NCBI GenBank assembly: GCA_022385805.1
Contig: MU277738.1
Coordinates: 62,001-126,000 of the forward strand
DNA from: Pilatotrama ljubarskyi
Lineage: Eukaryota; Basidiomycota; Agaricomycetes; Polyporales; Polyporaceae
Length of the DNA stretch: 64,000 nucleotides
Direction: 5' to 3'
Made by a program: the position numbers and the translations under genes. Shown in pieces: positions 55,874 to 64,000 of this stretch. The notes under the pieces are model-generated. The model did not search any database and was not told where the DNA came from. It saw nothing but the letters and a program-made list of their open reading frames with translations. Every line of letters begins with the position of its first letter. Within the stretch, counting starts at the first letter, position 1.

Positions 55874-56599
55874 ATCGCCTACAGAGCTGGTGAGCAGATT
55901 TCACTTGATGATGCAATTCACATGCTAATTGCGCTCACTAAGATACATGGGCTGTCGAAAGGAAGAGGCTGAGAACGGTTCGAGGTCGTCATGCCTGGCG
56001 TAGTCGCTTGGATGTTTACTGTGTCGGCACTGGTACCGTACCTCCTACGGAACGATATGCTTGACGGGAGCCATCATCACGCATGCGGCCTGTATGTCGA
56101 TGATAGTGACCCATGCGCGACGGTCGCCGTTCCGACGCCTGCTCCCACGTTATGATCTGGCTCGACCGGAACGAACTGTTACGTATGGACGCGGCTTCCC
56201 AAAATCATTCTGGAGTCAATTGCGTTTGCATCGTCTTCCTCGTAGGGCAGATAGCCTGGTGTCAGAACGCTTGGACGTTTAGGTCACTAATAGTGTTACC
56301 CTGCATCATAATGTTTGCGCAGCGTGAGTCTCGTATATGATACTAGTAGGAGATCGGACTGGCAAAAGTTGACTCCTCGGTGGGAAAATGACTCAACATT
56401 CATGCGGGACGTCCGTGCGTACCGCAATGCATGTAGCAACTCTTATGTCCTGGTGAAGGAGACCAAAGAATATCGTATTCAGAGTTAATCCTACGTAACA
56501 AACCGAACGCAGTGTGGACATCAGAATGGCTACTCACGGGTATCACGCCTCGCCAAATCCGCCATATCGTACAGTACACCTCCAAACGACCGAATGTCC
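55874..56599. other. convergent intergenic region
   Basis: No supported gene between BTB copy 4 and the SLM-like gene. Confidence 0.45.
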
Positions 56600-58548
56600 T
56601 CACAGATCCTCTGCGAACTTACTGTCAGCCACACCCGTGGCCCCGGCGGCCGGCTCCGGATCTGCTGCAGTGGGAGCTACACCCGCACCTGGAGTATCTT
56701 CATCGTCATCCGCGACGTGCGGAGGACGTCCTTCTGGCGCCTTCTCCTGTTGCCTTTTGCTCGGGCGGCGCGAGACCGTGACGCCATCATGGTTTGCCGC
56801 CGGCTTCTTGTCGACCTGCGACAACGCAAAGCAGAGCACTTAGTACGGCTGCGCGTATGAGATGTCCCCCCTTAAGTGTACGCACCGGATATCCATGAGC
56901 CCCGTGCTCTGCACCCCGAGCACCCGTGTGCGAGTATTCGGGGGGTCCAACGTCTTCGTCTGCGATCTCGCGCGCCTCCTCATACACGGCGTCGTCCTCT
57001 TCCTGCTCCTCTTCGATGCTCGATCCCTCTTCTTCGGTTTCGTCGACACCCTCGTCCTCGCTGTTGTACCCCACGGCCCTGACGGCCGCAGCTACGGGTC
57101 CGCTGCGCTCCATTTGCTCGCTCGCGACGAGGTAGCGCGCACAGAGCATCCTGATGTCGTTCCACCACTCCATCATGTCGTCATGCGAGCGCGCGCGGAA
57201 TGCCCACGCGCGACCACTGCCGCTTCCACGGCGGGTGAGTGAGTTCTTCAGCCCGCGAAGTGAGCCGGTATGCGTGCTGCCCGTGCCATCCTTGCGTTCC
57301 TCGATGTGGAACTTGTGGCTCTTCGCGTTCGGCGCCGAGGGAGGGCCGAGCGTGCAAAGGGGAAGGAAGAGACTGAATTGGGGGCGGTCGGCGAGTGCGG
57401 GGTCTGACGACGCATACTCGTGCAGGAATCCTGCGGGTGTCAAGACGTAGTATGATTCACGGTACGTCCGAGTGTAACGCTTCTTGCGCTCGAGGAGACC
57501 GGTGTGCACCGGGATCACGCTGGGGTCGTCTTTGCTGGGGTACGTGATGTGCTCGGGGTTCCGGAGCGGAGTCTCGGGATCCACGAGATGGTCCTCGCGC
57601 GCTGCGAAGGAGATCCACTCACGGTCGGGGGGAAGGGCCGACATGTCGCGCTCGAGAGCACCCCAAAGGTCACGAACAGCGTTGTCCATGCGGGTCCGCC
57701 ACTCCGAGAAGGTCGCCCAAGCGGACTGCAGTGCCTGAATCAATGACGCCTCAAACATCGCGGAGGACGCCTGCGTGAGGAGCAAAGACTTCTGCAGCGC
57801 GTTCTCGGTATGAACCTGCTTGACAAGCTGTCTCGCCACAGCTTGATTTGCGACGTAAGGATCAGTCTTAGCCGTCACGCTCAGCGGGGTGTTCTTCAAA
57901 ATGGAGATGTATGTGCCAAGGTCGCCTATGAGCTTTGATGAGAATTCGCGCTCTTTGGCTACGGCGGTGGCCAACTTCCCGGTGTCGTTTTGTATGTTCT
58001 GCATTGCGATCCTCCTATAGGTGATGCTGAAGCTCATGGAAGAGGTTCGGAACGCACCTTTATATGAGCCTTGATCTCAACCCGCAGTTTCTGAAGGTGT
58101 TGGACGATGGAGCCGTCCACAGTACGGCCTAGGTTCGCGTGCTGATCAGCAATGGCACGCGTCTTGTCGCGTATGCCGTAGAAGATATCCTATCATACGT
58201 ATTCATATGCTGCCCTCCCTCTGACGCGACGATAGTACTGACCTGAAGGCCGCCCTCGCCCAGAAACTGGTTGCCGGACCGGAAGGGAACCTGAATGACG
58301 GCGCCCAGCTTGGTCATCTCCCTTGCAACATTGTTCTCAATATCTGCGATGCCCTCGAAGTACGCAATGAGTTGCTTGACGATGGCCTTCCACGCTGTGA
58401 ATCGTTCGATGAGGATGTCTGAAGGACGGAGGTCGTGAGGCTGGATGTTCTTCTTGACGAGAGACTGGCTGCGAGAGACGGTCGAGCCGTGTCTGCTGCC
58501 TGCGCGTGACAGGGACGTCGCGCGGGAGATGGAGACTGTTTCGTTCAT
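56600..58548 (-). CDS. SLM1: SLM1/SLM2-like PH-domain protein, about 588 residues
   Basis: Four minus-strand exons: 58548-58243, 58189-58058, 57998-56886 and 56815-56600. Residues about 35-260 form a helical BAR-like region: LRPSDILIERFTAWKAIVKQ, LIAYFEGIADIENNVAREMT, DIFYGIRDKTRAIADQHANL and AREFSS-type coiled-coil sequence. A PH domain follows at about 290-400 (VHTGLLERKKRYTRTYRESY, YVLTPAGFLHEYASSD, then WAFRARSHDDMMEWWNDIRM). The tail is acidic (ETEEEGSSIEEEQEEDDAVY). This order and the spacing of the two domains match the Slm1/Slm2 proteins, which bind PI(4,5)P2 and recruit or activate TORC2 at the plasma membrane eisosomes. Length is somewhat below the yeast proteins. The symbol is by family; orthology of Slm1 versus Slm2 is not separable. 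Confidence 0.85.
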
Positions 58549-59366
58549 GGCGGGGCGGAGGAAAGGGGCGGGGAACGAGGAGGAGATGGGAGAGGAGCGA
58601 TTATATGCGCTCTAGCCGAACCCGAGTCCTTTCCCTCAGACGCGCGCGGTCATCCCAACACGCGCAGCGCACGCCCAGCTCTGACGTCATCCCTTGTCCC
58701 AGTATGGGAGCCCTCCCAAAACATAAGTACAACGCTCAGCTCGACACCCGCCGTTACATCTAAGCTGTCCAAACTGTCTCTTGGCGGGTCGTACTACAGG
58801 AGGTCGCAACCTGCGAATGCGAGCGCTCACTACAGGAATATGCGTGTCGCCTGCCTCGCGGTATCGGTGACCGGTTTGGCGCAAGGGATTTTCGTCTGTA
58901 TCATAAGGGCGATCACCAGCAGGAGATGGATTAGCAACGACGTCCGACTGAGTCTTGAGCTTGACTTCGAGTGCTCAATGTTGCTTGTGATACAGAAGCC
59001 AACTTCGCAGGGTGAGTCAAACGTAAAGGGAACGCAGGTGTGCGTAGAATCGGTCTTCAGCAAGTGAGCGCACGGTATACGACAGCGAGACGGTCTAGAA
59101 AAACAACCCCGCGAGACACCACATGCCAGACAGGCGATCGAGAGCCGCCTTCATATCGGCCAACTGGTGAAGAGCACGCAGAGGAGCCATTTTCGCTCAG
59201 GATGATGACTAGCGAAGACAATGTCAGTACTTCCCCGCATTACAATCCTCAACCTAGAAGTACATGGCACAACCTGTCAGCTGCCTTCTGCCGCTGCGGT
59301 TAGGTCACAGTGCCATCGAGGGAGGACAAGATGTACTCACATGCAGCTTCGGCCACCGCAGCGACT
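58549..59366. other. intergenic, promoter of the SLM-like gene
   Basis: A TATA-like GATTATATG lies at 58597-58605. Nothing else is supported. Confidence 0.4.
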
Positions 59367-60109
<743 letters not shown>

Positions 60110-60726
60110 CGCTGTGGTGTGTTCGTCACAAGAAGAGTACCTGCACTATCGGCACGGTATAAGAGGAGATTCAGTGACGTTAGATGTTCACGCACCGAGT
60201 TAGGCTAGTGCTGCCGCAGACTCAAGTCACCTTGAAGGCAAGTTGCGACTTGACTTGACGGCATCTCGGCATGAGTGCCTTGAAGCGCCGTGAGTTGACC
60301 GTGAGTTGCCCTTCAAGTTGCTTCGAGAACCGGCGGAGCCCGCGCCGGCCGGCGTGAAATTCCGCGAGCGGTCACGTTATCATACCAACGCCTCGCGACT
60401 CGCGTCTGCCAGCCGCGCTCATACCGCGTCGCTCCCGACGCCTTCTCAACCACCACCGCGCACCCCGCCTCTCCCTACGGCATTTGCGTCATCTTGCAGT
60501 TATGGCCCGTCTCTGTACCGTTTTTCCTGTCTCCTGCATGGTCTGGCTCTCTGTCTAGCTCCTAGGTTCTGTCGCAAATGCATTTGTACCGTCGAGAATA
60601 TACTCTTTTTCCGCCCTCTTTGCTCCATCACCGCGCGCACGCCCTTGAGATGGACAGGTATATGAGTTGCAAAGTACGTATTCCTGCTAGTGACAGTCAA
60701 CGATCCGCTGCACGCACGGCCCCGCC
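60110..60726. other. divergent promoter region of CDD1 and the hAT gene
   Basis: Contains a run of GACTTG/GAAGTTGC-like short repeats (about 60225-60330). No gene seen. Confidence 0.35.
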
Positions 60727-63700
60727 ATGAACGAGTTACGCTCCTCTCGCACCTACCCCGACCCCACGCAGGATGCTCCTCCTGCGTCTCAGCAACACTC
60801 TCATGCAGCTCTCTATCCCCCGTATCCGCCGCCTGGACTGTCCGGTCAATTCTCAAGCAACCTACCTATGTATACATATCCCCCTCCTCCCCCTCCTCCC
60901 GTGTCCTCAACATCAGGCTACGTTTCCGGCGCACACTCCACGCCACCGCAGCCGCTACCTACCCATCCGCATCAACTGCCTCCGTCCTCCCCTCCGGCTC
61001 CTTTGCAGACCCCTTCCTTTACAGGGGCTTTGTCTATCGACCCGCGCCTGGCGCTCAACGACACAACTGAGGATGTGGTGAATGGGAGAGGGCGTGCACG
61101 GCGGCGAGCCACGGTTCCTAGTTCTGCGGGGCAGAGGTCAAGACGGAAGAGGAAGCGGCAGTCTGCCAGCGGCGCACCCGAAGACTTCCCAGTTGTTGGG
61201 GATGGAGCTCCCCCAGGGACAGTTACCGGGCCTGCTACAAACGTCCCGGGCATGTCCTCGCCATCGGACCCGGTCCCGCTCCGTCGCTTCAAGCCGCTCA
61301 TCCATCGCAATCGGTCCTCGTGCAAGGACAGGAGTGCAAGCGACGTCTGGTATTTCCTGTACGCCATCTCGGACAGGAATGAGCCACCGGAGCGCCCGCG
61401 TGATCAGCCGCGCTCGAGGGTCAAGCCTGACACGCCGTTCCTTGCATGTCGGCTTTGCGAAGACAAGTACGTGTTGACTGTTATCCAAGTTGTGCTCCTG
61501 GTTGACATGCCAGCGCCACAGATGGCAGACATGGGAGTGCATAAATGGACAAACAACGACCATCCGCCGACACATGCTCACCTATCACAAGAAGGAATGG
61601 TCACGTATTGTGGTTCAGGAGCGCCTGAAGGGGTGGGAACAGCTCTCTGGCCTGAACAGCAGTGTGTCGCATCAATCCACTCCCCAGCAAGTTGAGCCGT
61701 TCACCCTGGAGGGCTTCCTTGACCGGCTGGCGCGGGTTATCGCTTGCAATGACATGGTAAGTCCTGCATCACCTTCCGTGGTACGTCTGCGCCACATAGC
61801 TCACGGGTTCGCAACAGCCAATATCTATTGTCGATTCCGAGAGCTTTCGGGAGCTCATCATCTATACAAGCACTGCGCCGGAACCTCTCGAGGACGAAGA
61901 CATCCCTCATCGCACATATGCTCAGAAGCTCCTGATCGAGCGATATGCGACAGAGATCCGGAAGTTACGTCAAGATCTTCAGGTACGTGATTCAGTCATG
62001 CTTCTCAGAGTCTTCTGCTGTTGCTGACATTTGAACCGCTTCTAGGCTGCCCTGGGTCGTATCTCGTTCACATGTGACCTTTGGTCGTGCCAGGTTCTCA
62101 AGGGATTCATGGCGGTGACTCTCCACTACTGCGCGAAGGACCACAATGGCGACCTCATACTTCGCACCCGACTTGGAGCCTTTCGACACATTCCAGGGAA
62201 TCACACAGGCAAGAACTTGGCGGCAAACTTTATCAAAATCATTGAAGAACTCGGTATTCTTAACAAGGTATGGATGATCCATGTCGATCGCTGTCCAAGG
62301 ATGATTGCATGGCTGACACAAGTAATGATATGCACAGATCGGGGTCATCACTATGGACAATGGGTCAAATTGCGGCACAATGCTCGACGACCTCGAGCGC
62401 TTGCTCAATGAGAAGGGAATCCGATTTCACCGTACGGGTAATCGGCTGAGGTGTGTATGTATCGCAGAGTGCTTTCAAATTGGACTCATCATTGTTGCAG
62501 ATGCTTCCCGCATGTCGTGAACATATCTGTACAGCACGGGCTACGTGCGCTTGGCTGTGGGTCCTCGAAGCCAGACGACACACAAGCCGATGGCGGGGTT
62601 AGTGCAGAAAGCAATCACGAGAATAGCGCTCGTGCGCCGCAGTCATCCGAGTCATCACTCCGGGCTGATCCTTCTGACCCTGTTCTTGACTTGTATGATG
62701 TGTCAACAGACCCCGAGCTCAACGATGCCCTACAAGATGACCCGGAGTATATGGCGGCGCTCTTCAGCAATCCTCTGAGAGCTGCCAGGACTCTTATTGC
62801 GAAAGCGCGTCAATCCGGCCCACGCCGTGAAGAATTTGCCAAGATTCTCACGGAGTGCATCCGAAACGAGATGTTCGGCGAAGGCATTGAGCCATCAGGG
62901 AGGCAGCTGCTTCGTGACGTCGACACCCGTTGGTCCTCAACCTTTCTCATGCTCGACCGCCTTCTCTCGCTCTATCCAGTACGTTTCTCTTGCCCCTTTC
63001 ATTCCATGTCGATGTGCTGAATGGTTGTCAAGGCCGTGCAGCTACTAATGCGGAAGCACGACCCTGATGCCCTCCTTTCAGACAAGACTCTTGACGTCCT
63101 CGCCGACATCCGAGAGTTCCTCGCCATCCCGCATGCAGTGCAAGAGCTCTTGTCAGCCGAGAATGCCCCAACAGCATCCCTCGTCTTGCGCGCATACACA
63201 GACCTCATCGATATTCTCAAGGATGCACGATCAGCACTTCCACGTGTCGGCCACGGGATTCAGGCTGCCATCTCCGCACTCGAGGAGTATATGGCATATA
63301 CACGGCAGACACGTGTATATGCGCTCGCGATGAGTAAGTCCATTAATGTCCCATCTTACTTTTCCCCCAGTACTCATAGCATACCGGCTAGTGATTAACC
63401 CAGCAATCAAATTCTCGTGGTTGTCGAGGAATTGGAAGCCGCATGAGGTTCAAGCTGCACGAGAATGGGTAGTTGAGGCGGTAGGCAGAGGCTCTAGGTG
63501 CACAGAACTTCGCAGTGCCACTTACATCCTCATATAGATGCTCGAATACCGTATCCAGGCACGGCACGAGCTGGCCGGTGGTAGTGGCCGTGACCCGTCT
63601 GACGCGAGGGCGGCAAAGCGACATAAGACCGCGCAGTCCTCGGACGACCCAGCATCCCTGACTTCGACAAGTGCGCGCTCGAGCACCAATCGGATCGCGG

Positions 63701-64000
63701 ACAAGAATGCACGAGCAGCTCGGGCCCAGCGTCGTGGTTTCAAGAATCTAACGGCGCTTCGCCGTCACTATTCGAAGTCCTCTTCGTCTTCGAGCATGGA
63801 GGACATCAGCACCACCCACTCTGAGACAACCAGCCCGCCAACTTTGTCACTTTCAGATGCCGAACGCGCCGCCGTCGAAGCGAAGCTCGTAGAGAAAGAC
63901 AAAGAACTCGTCAGAACTGAACTCGAGCGCTACGAGGCTGCTGGGCTCGTCGGGCAGGACGACTCGGAACGTACATTGTGCACCTCCGAGTCAGAGACTG
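60727..64000 (+). CDS. hAT-type transposase with BED finger and proline-rich N-terminus, partial at the right edge
   Basis: Exons are 60727-61466, 61522-61756, 61818-61982, 62046-62267, 62338-62450, 62501-62978, 63033-63333, 63371-63480 and 63538 to the window end. Residues 1-210 are proline-rich (GLSGQFSSNLPMYTYPPPPP). A BED finger (CRLCEDKKWQTWECINGQTT with RRHMLTYH) straddles the first intron. The transposase core follows: SFTCDLWSCQVLKGFMAVTL, GNHTGKNLAANFIKIIEEL, IGVITMDNGSNCGTMLDDLE, RCFPHVVNISVQHGL and RDVDTRWSSTFLMLDRLL. Catalytic Asp of CDLWS and Asp of TMDN are both present. Frames close across all eight introns and no stop or frameshift is seen. The C-terminal hAT dimerisation region lies past 64000. 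It could be an active transposase or a domesticated one. Confidence 0.85.

Overview
The window is a basidiomycete nuclear genome, most probably an Agaricomycete and perhaps a polypore. Genes carry many short GT-AG introns of about 45-130 nt, and several families are typical of mushrooms: a Plavaka-type transposase with a DUF6532-type partner, divergent F-box/LRR-like genes, BTB genes and TVP38-like membrane proteins. All gene models were spliced by hand from reading frames and splice signals, with no homology search. Exon lists are inferences supported by frame closure, meaning that phases add up to a terminal stop.

Layout. (1) 1-6.3 kb: a nine-exon gene of unknown function (847-2724) and a four-finger CCCH zinc-finger gene (4577-6254). 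(2) 7.4-30.7 kb: an accessory-looking region. It holds four related genes (7464-8858 +, 16962-18657 +, 21178-22648 +, 27481-29025 -). Each encodes a bipartite basic (NLS-like) N-terminus followed by a phase-1 intron, acidic exons and a PGPSPL-like motif, while the C-terminal half differs in every copy. A second pair of related genes (12362-13354 -, 24913-25870 -), an acidic repeat protein (14096-16089 -) and two related F-box genes (23039-24421 +, 29269-30701 -) sit among them. A 1046-bp non-autonomous TIR element with 7-bp flanking repeats lies at 10617-11662. (3) 32.1-39.6 kb: a 7.46-kb Plavaka/CACTA-like DNA transposon with matching inverted ends and TA flanks. It carries a once-frameshifted transposase and, head to head with it, an apparently intact DUF6532-like gene. 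(4) 40-56 kb: four BTB-domain genes (three of them frameshifted) around a tandem pair of TVP38/VTT-type membrane protein genes, a small acidic protein and PHO88/SND3. (5) 56.6-60.1 kb: conserved housekeeping genes, an SLM1/2-like PH protein and a cytidine deaminase. (6) 60.7-64 kb: a hAT-type BED-finger transposase gene, open to the window edge.

Housekeeping genes (PHO88, SLM-like, CDD1, TVP38-like, CCCH) are compact and clean. The accessory region combines lineage-specific nuclear-type proteins, F-box genes and DNA transposons. The best candidate for something undescribed is the modular family in region 2, which joins a conserved nuclear/acidic N-terminal scaffold to different C-termini and lies next to paired F-box genes.
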